Shown here one piece after another: positions 44,017 through 51,463 of a stretch of 64,000 nt of DNA. The position numbers were made by a program, and so were the translations under genes. The notes under the pieces are model-generated. The model saw nothing but the letters and a program-made list of their open reading frames with translations. It was not told the DNA's origin and ran no database searches. Origin of the DNA: Anaerolineales bacterium UBA2395 (GTDB lineage Bacteria; Chloroflexota; Anaerolineae; Anaerolineales; Villigracilaceae); assembly GCA_002343775.1 (NCBI GenBank), contig DDSH01000026.1, positions 1 to 64,000 on the forward strand, in the 5' to 3' direction. Every line of letters starts with the position of its first letter. Position 1 is the stretch's first letter.

Positions 44017-44280
44017 TTACCCTTTTGGATGCAGATAACTATCCAATTGCAGGCGCTTAAAGAGACGTTCACGCACGTCCTCTGGCACCGCTTCTTCTTC
44101 CATCGGAACCTGCACAAGATCGATCGTCCGCTTGGTGGTGTTTAAGACTACACGGCAGTTCTCACAGCCTTCCAAATGCTTTTCGATCTCATGACACAGA
44201 TCGGCAGGAAGTTCGCCGTCGATGTATTCAGACAGGGATCCCAGTAAATCCTGACAGTTATTATGGAGATGGTCAGCCAT
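44017..44280 (-). CDS. Soluble zinc-finger anti-sigma factor
   Basis: An 87-residue anti-sigma factor of the zinc-containing (zf-HC2/ZAS) class. The metal site is KHLEGCENC (H-x3-C-x2-C) with an upstream Cys at CQDLLGSLSEYIDGELP and CHEIEKH. No membrane helix is present, unlike most anti-sigma factors, so it resembles soluble redox-sensing types such as RsrA or ChrR. It overlaps the sigma factor gene by 8 bases. It likely keeps the sigma factor inactive until oxidation of the zinc thiols releases it. Confidence 0.88.
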   Translation of the reverse strand: MADHLHNNCQDLLGSLSEYIDGELPADLCHEIEKHLEGCENCRVVLNTTKRTIDLVQVPMEEEAVPEDVRERLFKRLQLDSYLHPKG

Positions 44281-44884
44281 CTTTCTTCTCCTCTCGGGTC
44301 AGCCGCTCGCTGTAATACGTGGATAAGTGCTCACGCAGGAACATGCGAGCGCGCAACAAACGGGTCTTCACATTGGTCTCGGTAAGGTTCAAAATCTCAG
44401 CCGTATCGCGGATGGAAATACCCTCGATATCACGCAAAAGGAACACCATACGCAGCGCCTCGGGTAATTTTTTGACAGCAGTATCCAATGCCTTTTTAGA
44501 TTCGCCGGAAAGCAATTCGTCCTCCGGCATGGTGCTCCAGTCCACGAATACTTCGGGCAATGGCGTTTCCTCGGCATCTTCGGGCTGAAAATCATCCAGA
44601 TTGACCGTGTTCTTCTTGCGGCGTAACAGCATCAGGGCTTCGTTGGAAGCGATACGGTACAGCCAAGTCGAAATGCTGGAACGACCTTCGAAATCGGCGA
44701 AATGCGTCAGCGCATTCAAAAAGGTGTTCTGGAGTACATCCTCGGCATCTTGTGGGTTGCCAAGCATCTTCAAACCGAGGCGGTAAATGGGCGCGGAGTA
44801 GGCATCCACCAGCCGGGCGAACTCGGCACGGTCACCTGCCCGCAAGGCGTCGATGGAAAAAGATTGTGTTTGTGTTTCACTCAT
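44273..44884 (-). CDS. ECF-type RNA polymerase sigma factor
   Basis: A 203-residue sigma factor. Region 2 is DAYSAPIYRLGLKMLGNPQD and AEDVLQNTFLNALTHF. Region 4 is ISIRDTAEILNLTETNVKTR. It is transcribed with a soluble zinc anti-sigma factor, giving a SigR/RsrA-like pair. Its upstream region carries a motif (TGCAACTTTT, 12 bases, CATCCAA) that also stands before the divergent selenoprotein-TlpA operon, suggesting autoregulation and control of that operon. ATG 44884 coincides with the last base of the motif, so the true start may lie a little further in. Confidence 0.9.
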   Translation of the reverse strand: MSETQTQSFSIDALRAGDRAEFARLVDAYSAPIYRLGLKMLGNPQDAEDVLQNTFLNALTHFADFEGRSSISTWLYRIASNEALMLLRRKKNTVNLDDFQPEDAEETPLPEVFVDWSTMPEDELLSGESKKALDTAVKKLPEALRMVFLLRDIEGISIRDTAEILNLTETNVKTRLLRARMFLREHLSTYYSERLTREEKKDG

Positions 44885-44972
44885 TGGATGTTTGTAGTCC
44901 TGAAAAGTTGCAGACAAGTATACATCATTCAGACAAAAGCAGATGCAACTTTTTTACCTGTCGGGCATCCAA
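44884..44972. promoter_or_regulatory. Divergent, mirror-imaged ECF-type promoter motif
   Basis: On the plus strand TGCAACTTTT (44944-44953) is followed after 12 bases by CATCCAA (44966-44972). On the minus strand TGCAACTTTT (44912-44903) is followed after exactly 12 bases by CATCCAA (44890-44884). TGCAAC fits the AAC-type -35 of ECF promoters, and CATC lies where a CGTC-like -10 would be, with a 16-base spacer. The minus copy places CATCC just 2 bases before the ATG, which is odd for a promoter. Confidence 0.65.
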
Positions 44973-45004
44973 AGAAAGATACATCATCTTCCTTTGGAGC
45001 AAAC

Positions 45005-45673
45005 ATGGAAAAACTCTTGAACCAGGAAGTCACGGGGCAGATCCAGCAGGCATTTGATGCGCTGGAACAACCCGTGCAGATCCTATTCTTCGGCTCGCAA
45101 TCGGACTGCGAATACTGCGCCGAGACCCTTCAACTGCTGACCGAGGTCAGTGAACAGCACGAAAAGGTCTTTCTATCCATTCACGACCTGCAGAACGATG
45201 CAGAACTGGCAGCGAAGTTCCAGGTGAACAAAGCCCCCGCTATAGTGATCGCCGGTAAAGACGGCGACACCACTCTCGACCTCGGTATTCAATTCTCCGG
45301 CATTCCTTCGGGATACGAATTCAGTACACTGGTCAACGACATTCTGCTCGCTTCCAAACGGGACTCGGGCTTGAGCGCCGAGACCCGCGAGTATCTCAAA
45401 TCGCTGAAGCAGCCCCTGCTGATGCAGGTCTTCGTCACCCCTACCTGACCGTATTGCCCGCAAGCCGTGTTGCTTGCACACAAAATGGCAATGGAAAACC
45501 CCGCAATGATCCGCGCTGAAGCGGTGGATGCGATGGAATTCCCCGATCTTGCGAATCAGTTCCGGGTCCAGGGTGTACCGCAGACGGTCATCAACTCTGG
45601 CAAAGGCTCCGCCGTGGGCGCCTTCCCTGAAGGACGCATGCTGGCAGAGATCAAACGCGCACTCTCCAGCTGA
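45005..45673 (+). CDS. Predicted selenoprotein: two-fold glutaredoxin-like thiol oxidoreductase (UGA = Sec148)
   Basis: Read through the TGA at 45446-45448, the gene encodes 222 residues with two thioredoxin folds, the plan of PDO/glutaredoxin-like disulfide oxidoreductases. Fold 1 has the redox motif DCEYC. Fold 2 has TP-T-U-PYC, in which selenocysteine replaces the first Cys of the expected CPYC, followed by QAVLLAHKMAM. Protein similarity runs on without a break after the TGA (GVPQTVINSG with the cis-Pro typical of these folds). A hairpin with a GU-containing loop starts at the right distance after the TGA. The protein should reduce disulfides or peroxides. It is cytoplasmic and co-transcribed with the TlpA gene (8 bases apart). 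Confidence 0.82.
45446..45491 (+). other. Candidate bacterial SECIS element following the UGA codon
   Basis: After TGA (45446-45448) an upper stem GCAAGC (45460-45465)/GCTTGC (45472-45477) encloses the loop CGTGTT, and a lower stem TTGCC (45454-45458)/GGCAA (45487-45491) flanks it. The first loop G is 18 bases beyond the UGA, inside the usual 16-37 range for SelB-dependent hairpins. Selenocysteine machinery (selA-D) is not in the window. Confidence 0.7.
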
Positions 45674-45681
45674 GACTCCCC

Positions 45682-46275
45682 ATGAGCAGACAGAAATATC
45701 GCAAAAAACGCCAGCAGCAGAACATTCTCTCGACTGCGCTCGGCGCTGGCTTGCTGGTGATCGGCATTGCCCTATTCTTTCTGTTGACCCAAAATAAGGC
45801 GAACCCATCGGCGCAAACTCTTCCCACAGACCGCTCGGTGACACCGATGGAAGTGAACTTCCCCGCGCCGGAACTGACACTGGACAACCTGCAAGGCGAG
45901 ACGCAATCGCTGGCAGATTTTCAAGGGCAGGTGGTTTTGGTGAACAACTGGGCGACATGGTGCCCGCCATGCAAGGCGGAGATGCCCTCGCTCCAGCAGT
46001 TCCACGAGACGCACGCCGAGAAAGGCTTTACCGTGATCGCCGTCGAAGCGGGAGACGGCTTCGAAGAAGTGCTTGCCTTCGCGCAAAGCTACGGTTTGAC
46101 CTTCCCGGTCTGGCTCGACCCGGCACAGGAATCGCTGGCAGTCATCCGCAATGGTAGTTTGCCAAACTCCTACGTCATCGACCGAAGCGGGACCGTGCGC
46201 CTGGCGTGGACGGGAGAGATCAGCCTCGCCATGCTGGAAAAGCACGTCACGCCGATTATTGAAGAAGGCAATTGA
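45682..46275 (+). CDS. TlpA/ResA-like membrane-anchored thioredoxin
   Basis: A 197-residue protein with one N-terminal membrane helix (ALGAGLLVIGIALFFLLTQ) and an external thioredoxin fold (about 55-190). The active site is NWATWCPPCKAEMPSL with the CPPC of TlpA-type reductases, and the cis-Pro lies in SLPNSYVIDRSG. It should reduce disulfides of envelope proteins such as cytochrome c apoproteins. The upstream selenoprotein and the sigma/anti-sigma pair place it in a thiol-stress regulon. Confidence 0.92.
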   Translation: MSRQKYRKKRQQQNILSTALGAGLLVIGIALFFLLTQNKANPSAQTLPTDRSVTPMEVNFPAPELTLDNLQGETQSLADFQGQVVLVNNWATWCPPCKAEMPSLQQFHETHAEKGFTVIAVEAGDGFEEVLAFAQSYGLTFPVWLDPAQESLAVIRNGSLPNSYVIDRSGTVRLAWTGEISLAMLEKHVTPIIEEGN

Positions 46276-46278
46276 CAA

Positions 46279-46310
46279 AAAAAGACGCAGGCTTGAACCT
46301 GCGTCTTTTT
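46279..46310. terminator. Bidirectional terminator between tlpA-like gene and alaS
   Basis: AAAAAGACGCAGG (46279-46291) pairs perfectly with CCTGCGTCTTTTT (46298-46310) around a 6-base loop. Confidence 0.88.
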
Positions 46311-46326
46311 GATTCCCATACAAACG

Positions 46327-49053
46327 TTATTTGGCTTTTTCTTCGACGACCTTCGGTAGTTTCGCCAACGCTTCGTTGACATCTCCATTGAGGCTGCCCT
46401 GCGCCAGATTGGGACGCCCGCCTCCCTTCCCGCCGATGCCTGTGATCAAGTCCCCAGCCTTGACTCCCCGTTTGACCACATCCTCGGTCACCGTGGCAAT
46501 GACGGTAGCGCCAGAAGCAAAAACCGCCGCACCATTCTTGGGGTACTTCTCGCGGAACTTATCTGCCAATGACCGCAGCGTGTCCGCGTCAGCATTGGGG
46601 ATCTCCGCACCGAGGATGTTGACATCTTTCACGATCTGAACATTGGAAAGCAACGATTGGAATGCAGAAAGTGCAGATTGCGTACGCAATGCGGCGATCT
46701 CTTTCTTCAGTTCTGCAATTTCACTTTGTCCACTTTCCACTTTCTGTGGCAATTCATCCACACTGGATTTCAAGATCGATGCTGCCTGCTTGAGGGTCTT
46801 GAAGCGCTTGTGAATGAGGTCGTACGCACCACGTCCAGTGACAGCTTCGATACGGCGTACCCCTGCCGCCGCCGAGCTTTCGCTGACGATGATGAACGCG
46901 CCTACATCAGAGGTGCGTTCGAGGTGAGTACCGCCGCAGAGTTCGTAAGAATATTTTTTGCCGACAGTTGAATTGTCGGATTCCATAATCGAAATCGTGC
47001 GAACGACTTCGCCGTATTTCTCGCCGAAGAGCGCCATCGCGCCTTCCTTTTTGGCTTCGTCGAGTGACTTGGTCACTTTGACCACGGGCATATCCATCGC
47101 CACGGCTTCGTTGACCATGCGCTCGACGCGTTCGATCTGTTCGGCGGTCATGGCTTCGGGATGGTTGAAGTCGAAGCGCAGGTGTGTCGGGGCGACAAGC
47201 GAGCCCGCCTGCTTGGCTTGGTCGCTCAACACTTCGTGCAGCGCCTTGTGCAGCAAGTGCGTCGCTGTATGGTTGCGCATGATGTCATGGCGGCGGGTCG
47301 CGTCCACTTCAGCGGCGGCTTTGTCACCCACTTTGGGATGACCAGAGATGACTTCGCCAATATGCACGATCACGCCTGCAGACGCACGGCGAATACCGGT
47401 GACCTCGATCTCCCAGCCGTCTCCACGAATGAAGCCGGTGTCGTTGACCTGACCACCCGCTTCGATATAAAAACCGGTCTTGGGCAGAATGACCTCAACC
47501 TGATCGTCGAGTTTGGCGGATTCAACGGACTGCCCGTCTACGACCAGAGCGAGGACTTCAAGGTTCGAGTAGCGGGAAAGGTCTGTGCCGTTGTAGGGGT
47601 CGTATTCCACGCCGTCTTTGCCAAGTTTGCCTTTGGCTTGCAAATCCTTGAGGATACCGGCAAAGAACTCAGCATCTTCACCGCCAAGTTTGCCCATGGC
47701 TTTGCCGCCACCGGAGGCTTTGGCGTGTTCTTCTTTGGCAGCCGTGAAGCCGGCTTCGTCAATGTCGAGTCCCTGTTCGCGGGCGATATCGCGCGAGATT
47801 TCAAAAGGCAAGCCATAGGTGGCGTACAGGTCAAAGGCTTTGTGACCATCGAGGACGGTCTGATTGGAAGCGCGCAGGTCTGAGAGTAGATTCTCTAAAT
47901 GGGCGGTACCCGCTTCAACGGTCCGTGCGAAGCGGACTTCTTCGCGAGTCAAGTTATCGAGAATGGCAGGCTGCGCCTTGCGCAGTTCGGGATAGAAATC
48001 CCCGTATTCTTCAATGACCGCTTCGGCGACTTTGGCAAGGAAGGGTTCGTTCAGCCCGATCTTCGAGCCAAAGCGCGCGGCACGGCGGACGATCATGCGC
48101 GCCACATAGTTACGACCGGCATTGCCCGGCACGACACCATCCGCGATGAGGAAAGCAGCCGAGCGGACGTGGTCGCAAATGACGCGATACGGCGTGAAAT
48201 TGGCGAGCATTTCTTTTTCGCTGTGACCAGTAAGTGAGCGCAGCACATCGAGCGAGCCTGTGAAGAGGTCGGTTTTGTAGTTCGAGTCTACGCCCTGCAA
48301 AACGGAGACGATGCGCTCGAAGCCCATGCCGGTATCAACATGTTTGGCGGGCAGGGGTTCAAGCCGCCCATCATCGAAGAGATTGTATTGAATGAAAACG
48401 TTGTTCCAGAGTTCGAGGAATCGCGTGCATTCGCCGTTCACACCGCAGACATGCTCCGTACCGCGCAGATTGTCGCGTTCTTCGCCGAGGTCGATGTGGA
48501 TCTCGGAGCATGGACCACAGGGACCAGTCTCTGCCATTTGCCAGAAGTTTTCCTTGCGCCCAAAGAAGAGTACATGCTCGGGAATGAAACCTGGCTGCTT
48601 CTTCCAGATGTTCGCGGCTTCGTCATCTTGCGGCACATTGCCTTTGTCATCGCGGAAGCAGGTGGCGTAGAGTTTGTCTTTGGGCAAACCCCATACTTCA
48701 GTGAGCAATTGCCACGACCAGGCGATGGCTTCTTCCTTGTAATAGTCGCCAAATGACCAGTTGCCGAGCATTTCAAAGAAGGTGTGATGCGTGTCGTCAC
48801 GCCCTACATCTTCGAGGTCGTTGTGCTTACCCGCCACGCGCATACACTTCTGCGAGTCGACGGCGCGGGTGTAGGGTTTTTTGTCGGTGCCGATAAAGAC
48901 ATCTTTGAACTGCACCATGCCTGAGTTGGTGAAGAGAAGCGTGCCGTCCCCGCCCGGGACGAGCGACATGGAAGGCACAGCGGTGTGCCCATGCTCCACG
49001 AAGAAGTCGATGAAGTCCTGACGGATCTGGTTGCCGGTGAGTTTTTTGGTCAT
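46327..49053 (-). CDS. alaS: Alanyl-tRNA synthetase
   Basis: A 908-residue class II synthetase with all domains: catalytic core (HTFFEMLGNWSFGDYYKEEA), tRNA-recognition region, editing domain (NHTATHLLHKAL and CGGTHLERT, the zinc- and editing-site His/Cys), and the C-Ala oligomerisation domain ending in GIGGKGGGRPNLAQGS. It charges tRNA-Ala and clears Ser and Gly mischarges. The start ATG 49053 follows GGAGA. It is preceded by a -10 box and, further up, by an Ala-rich leader peptide with a terminator, which suggests attenuation control by alanine supply. Confidence 0.97.
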   Translation of the reverse strand: MTKKLTGNQIRQDFIDFFVEHGHTAVPSMSLVPGGDGTLLFTNSGMVQFKDVFIGTDKKPYTRAVDSQKCMRVAGKHNDLEDVGRDDTHHTFFEMLGNWSFGDYYKEEAIAWSWQLLTEVWGLPKDKLYATCFRDDKGNVPQDDEAANIWKKQPGFIPEHVLFFGRKENFWQMAETGPCGPCSEIHIDLGEERDNLRGTEHVCGVNGECTRFLELWNNVFIQYNLFDDGRLEPLPAKHVDTGMGFERIVSVLQGVDSNYKTDLFTGSLDVLRSLTGHSEKEMLANFTPYRVICDHVRSAAFLIADGVVPGNAGRNYVARMIVRRAARFGSKIGLNEPFLAKVAEAVIEEYGDFYPELRKAQPAILDNLTREEVRFARTVEAGTAHLENLLSDLRASNQTVLDGHKAFDLYATYGLPFEISRDIAREQGLDIDEAGFTAAKEEHAKASGGGKAMGKLGGEDAEFFAGILKDLQAKGKLGKDGVEYDPYNGTDLSRYSNLEVLALVVDGQSVESAKLDDQVEVILPKTGFYIEAGGQVNDTGFIRGDGWEIEVTGIRRASAGVIVHIGEVISGHPKVGDKAAAEVDATRRHDIMRNHTATHLLHKALHEVLSDQAKQAGSLVAPTHLRFDFNHPEAMTAEQIERVERMVNEAVAMDMPVVKVTKSLDEAKKEGAMALFGEKYGEVVRTISIMESDNSTVGKKYSYELCGGTHLERTSDVGAFIIVSESSAAAGVRRIEAVTGRGAYDLIHKRFKTLKQAASILKSSVDELPQKVESGQSEIAELKKEIAALRTQSALSAFQSLLSNVQIVKDVNILGAEIPNADADTLRSLADKFREKYPKNGAAVFASGATVIATVTEDVVKRGVKAGDLITGIGGKGGGRPNLAQGSLNGDVNEALAKLPKVVEEKAK

Positions 49054-49090
49054 AGCGAAGTAGGTCTCCAAAAATGAAATTAACGGACGA

Positions 49091-49096
49091 ATTATA
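49091..49096 (-). promoter_or_regulatory. Second -10 box directly before alaS
   Basis: The minus strand reads TTGGTATAAT, giving an extended -10 box (TGGTATAAT) at 49096-49091, 37 bases from the alaS start. It would allow basal transcription that bypasses the attenuator. Confidence 0.55.
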
Positions 49097-49109
49097 CCAA
49101 GTTGCCTGA

Positions 49110-49140
49110 GGTGACAGTCACTTTGAAAGTGACTGTCACC
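49110..49140. repeat. 31-base palindrome between the attenuator and the alaS promoter
   Basis: GGTGACAGTCACTTT (49110-49124) is the exact reverse complement of AAAGTGACTGTCACC (49126-49140), with one base between. No T run follows on either strand, so it is not a terminator. It looks like an extragenic palindrome of the REP type or an operator. No second copy was seen in the window. Confidence 0.65.
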
Positions 49141-49158
49141 TTGTGATGGTGTAGCAAC

Positions 49159-49225
49159 AAAAAATCCCGAACCTGCGGGTTCGGGATTGAGCGGTAGGGT
49201 TCTGTCTCAAGCCGTGGCAGGTTCG
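49159..49225 (-). terminator. Attenuator terminator and antiterminator before alaS
   Basis: On the minus strand AATCCCGAACC (49188-49178) pairs with GGTTCGGGATT (49173-49163) around CGCA, followed by a six-T run: a textbook terminator. The leader-peptide coding segment CGAACCTGC (49225-49217) is perfectly complementary to GCAGGTTCG (49176-49168), which covers the terminator loop and most of its 3' arm. The two structures exclude each other, so the position of the ribosome on the leader peptide could decide termination or readthrough into alaS. Confidence 0.8.
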
Positions 49226-49284
49226 CAGGTCGCGCATGTAGCGGCGGCGGCTTGAGCGGCAGCGGACTTGAGGGTCTGTTTCAT
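49207..49284 (-). CDS. Alanine-rich leader peptide of alaS (25 aa)
   Basis: ATG 49284 opens 25 codons ending in TGA 49209-49207. Ten of the 25 residues are alanine, including the runs AAA and AAAA around one Gln (positions 8-15). It lies 7 bases after a -10 box and just before the terminator upstream of alaS. A ribosome slowed at the Ala run by scarce Ala-tRNA would stop short of the antiterminator segment (codons 20-23) and leave it free. The peptide itself has no expected function beyond this, though its two Cys residues (TCATC) are noted. Confidence 0.78.
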   Translation of the reverse strand: MKQTLKSAAAQAAAATCATCEPATA

Positions 49285-49291
49285 GGGCGGG

Positions 49292-49297
49292 ATTATA
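49292..49297 (-). promoter_or_regulatory. -10 box of the alaS leader
   Basis: The minus strand reads TGGTATAAT, an extended -10 box ending at 49292, only 7 bases before the leader peptide ATG. The transcript would be leaderless or nearly so. Confidence 0.65.
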
Positions 49298-49340
49298 CCA
49301 CCAGATCCCCCCAACAAAAGATTCCATCCTCTGATAGTGC

Positions 49341-49346
49341 TATACT
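49341..49346 (+). promoter_or_regulatory. -10 box of the lipoprotein-HlyIII operon
   Basis: TATACT at 49341-49346, preceded by TGC, stands 44 bases before ATG 49391. AAGGAG at 49375-49380 is the ribosome binding site. Confidence 0.5.
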
Positions 49347-49390
49347 CGGCGAAAATATTCCACCCACCACAATTAAGGAGAAAGGTTTCC

Positions 49391-50179
49391 ATGAACCGCC
49401 AGAAAATTTTCGTACTTCCGCTGATCGGGCTTTTATTTTTTACTCTGGCATGCAACCTTGCCAGCGCGCCAGAGAGTGGTGCAACTGCAATCCCAGCGCC
49501 CACTGAGGCTATCGCTCAAGCGACCACTGCTCCCGCTCTCCCTGCAAGCGGCGCGTGCGACAACCCTTATCTGCCGGTTGTCGAAGGCGCAACTTGGAGT
49601 TACAACCTTGCCGGTCCCATCCCCGATACCTATGTTCATAGTATTCTTTCCATAGAAGCCGATGGTTTCACCGAGCAGGACGTTTTCGGAACAGGCGTTA
49701 CGCGTCAGGGGAAATGGAAATGCGAGGGAGGCAACCTCATCGCACTCACCCCATCGGGCGGCGGATCTGCCAACGTAGAAACCGAAGGCGTTACAGTGGA
49801 CTTTCAAACTACTTCACTCGAAGGCGTAACCTTGCCTGCCTCCATCAACCCGGGCGACATGTGGACTCAATCGCTGCTGCTGGAAGGCACTCAGACGATC
49901 AACGGCGAAACCTTCCCTGCCAGCAATCAGACCACCCAGGTCTGCACTGCGGTTGGGCTTGAATCTGTCACCGTTCCCGCGGGAACGTTTGACGCCATGC
50001 GGGTGGATTGCCAGATCACGATGATCCTGTCCTTGGGCATGTCCGACCCACCCACGCAGATGACATTGAACTTGGGCAACTCGAGCTGGTACGCGACAAA
50101 CGTTGGTTCGGTTAAAACTGTTTCCACCGGCGAAGGTCTGGACAGCGTAATCGAACTTGTCTCATATTCGATCCCATGA
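49391..50179 (+). CDS. Lipoprotein with DUF3108-like beta domain
   Basis: A 262-residue lipoprotein (lipobox TLAC near residue 21, then an Ala/Thr/Pro linker). The mature region is beta-rich with VVEGATWSYNLAG near the start and VTVPAGTFDAMRVDC near residue 195. The latter resembles the TxxGxFxAxxV pattern of DUF3108-like and related surface proteins. Function is unknown. It overlaps the hemolysin-III-type gene by 4 bases (ATGA). Confidence 0.65.
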   Translation: MNRQKIFVLPLIGLLFFTLACNLASAPESGATAIPAPTEAIAQATTAPALPASGACDNPYLPVVEGATWSYNLAGPIPDTYVHSILSIEADGFTEQDVFGTGVTRQGKWKCEGGNLIALTPSGGGSANVETEGVTVDFQTTSLEGVTLPASINPGDMWTQSLLLEGTQTINGETFPASNQTTQVCTAVGLESVTVPAGTFDAMRVDCQITMILSLGMSDPPTQMTLNLGNSSWYATNVGSVKTVSTGEGLDSVIELVSYSIP

Positions 50180-50862
50180 GCAAACCCGCCCTCGACCCGC
50201 TCATCTCCTCGCCCGATAGTAACGAATACTTCAACGCCATCAGCCATCTCATCGGCGCGATCCTGTCCATATCCGCCTTGGCGGTGCTGGTCTCACTCGC
50301 GGCAATGGCAGGCAAACCCGCGCATGTGGTCGGCTTTGCGATCTATGGCGTCAGCCTGTTCCTCTCGTTCCTGTTCAGCACACTGCTTCATTTCTTCCTG
50401 CTATTTCGAAAATACCTGCGCGTCTTCGGTGTGCTCGACCATAACGCCATCTACATTCTCATCGCCGGCACGTACACGCCTTTTTGCCTGACGATCCTCA
50501 GCGGCGCAACCGGCTGGACGCTGTTCGCCATCATCTGGAGCTTGGCGGTCTTTTTCATCACGCTCAAGTCCATTTTCTTTACCAAAATTCCCGTCTGGAT
50601 GTCGAACGCTTCCTTCCTCTTGATGGGCTGGATCGTCATCTTCCTGATCGGTCCCATTTACAACCGCCTCGGCCTCGACGCGATCTGGCTGCTGGTCGCT
50701 GGAGGATTGTTCTACACTGTCGGCGCGCTCATCTTTGCCTTGGGCAAACCCAATCCCTTCCCGCCATATTTTGGTAACCACGAGATCTGGCATGTCTGCG
50801 TGCTGGCGGGCAATGCCATTTTCTTTCTGGTCATGTTTTGGCATGTGCTGCCGTATCCCTAA
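50176..50862 (+). CDS. Hemolysin III/PAQR-family membrane protein
   Basis: A 228-residue seven-helix protein of the HlyIII (YqfA, adiponectin-receptor-like) family. NEYFNAISHLIGAILS carries the first conserved His, STLLHFF and RVFGVLDHNAIYILIAGTY the middle motif, and GNHEIWHVCVLAGNAIFF the paired His of the metal site. Bacterial members influence membrane lipid composition; haemolytic activity is doubtful. It is coupled to the upstream lipoprotein gene. Confidence 0.9.
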   Translation: MSKPALDPLISSPDSNEYFNAISHLIGAILSISALAVLVSLAAMAGKPAHVVGFAIYGVSLFLSFLFSTLLHFFLLFRKYLRVFGVLDHNAIYILIAGTYTPFCLTILSGATGWTLFAIIWSLAVFFITLKSIFFTKIPVWMSNASFLLMGWIVIFLIGPIYNRLGLDAIWLLVAGGLFYTVGALIFALGKPNPFPPYFGNHEIWHVCVLAGNAIFFLVMFWHVLPYP

Positions 50863-51080
50863 CGCAGAAGGTTACACTGCTTCGCTGCCTCTCTGCTTTG
50901 AACAGTGCTACTGAAAAGACCACGAATTTATTCCGCGCTGTGAAGCCTGCATTCCATCGTCAGGCGCATTCCCTTTTCGTTGATGCCATTCAATGCCTAT
51001 GCGAAGTCTAGTATTGACGCACAAAAGCAGGCAAGGCTCCGCCCCCCCGCCCGCCCGTCATGCACGAATCCGAGCCTGGC
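50863..51080. other. Intergenic stretch with no recognisable feature
   Basis: The 218 bases contain no clear open frame, promoter or hairpin followed by a T tract. It separates a plus-strand gene from a convergent minus-strand gene. Confidence 0.5.
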
Positions 51081-51356
51081 TCAGGTGACAGGCTCCAGGT
51101 TTTCCTCGACGATGCGGTAGACCATATCATGCACATGCACTGGCTGCATGACTTTTAGGGCAACGTTGTCGCCTGGTTTCACCCAGACAATGCTGTGATG
51201 GTCTATCTCCATCGAGGAAACCCGCTGGGTAAAGTCGGTGGCGTGTCCGTAGAAATGAATGCGGTCACCCAGCTTCAGGCTATCGCTCAGGCTCAACACC
51301 GCCACACACAGGTGGCTATAGAAATGGGTTACTCTTCCGATCTCAACTTCCATCAT
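51081..51356 (-). CDS. Translation-factor-like protein (EF-Tu domain 2 type)
   Basis: A 91-residue single-domain beta-barrel protein that looks like domain 2 of elongation factors: EVEIGRVTHFYSHLCVAVL, then LKLGDRIHFYGHATDFTQRV and IVWVKPGDNVALKV. Stand-alone versions are widespread in archaea and Chloroflexi and are annotated as translation elongation factor-like. Their role is not known. AGGAG lies just upstream of ATG 51356; ATG 51353 is also possible. Confidence 0.8.
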   Translation of the reverse strand: MMEVEIGRVTHFYSHLCVAVLSLSDSLKLGDRIHFYGHATDFTQRVSSMEIDHHSIVWVKPGDNVALKVMQPVHVHDMVYRIVEENLEPVT

Positions 51357-51463
51357 GCCGCTCCTGCCCGGCAGGGAAGCGAACCATCCGGGCACTTCTA
51401 CTGTAGCACGATTCGGGCTTTCATTTCCACTCCCCTGTGGCTGCTGATATACTTGCAGCCATC

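Noticed and set aside
45446..45448. TGA stop that would split the glutaredoxin-like gene into two ORFs or a pseudogene
   Set aside because: The frame continues with conserved sequence, the TGA replaces exactly the first Cys of the redox motif, and a SECIS-like hairpin is at the right distance. Sec insertion explains all three.
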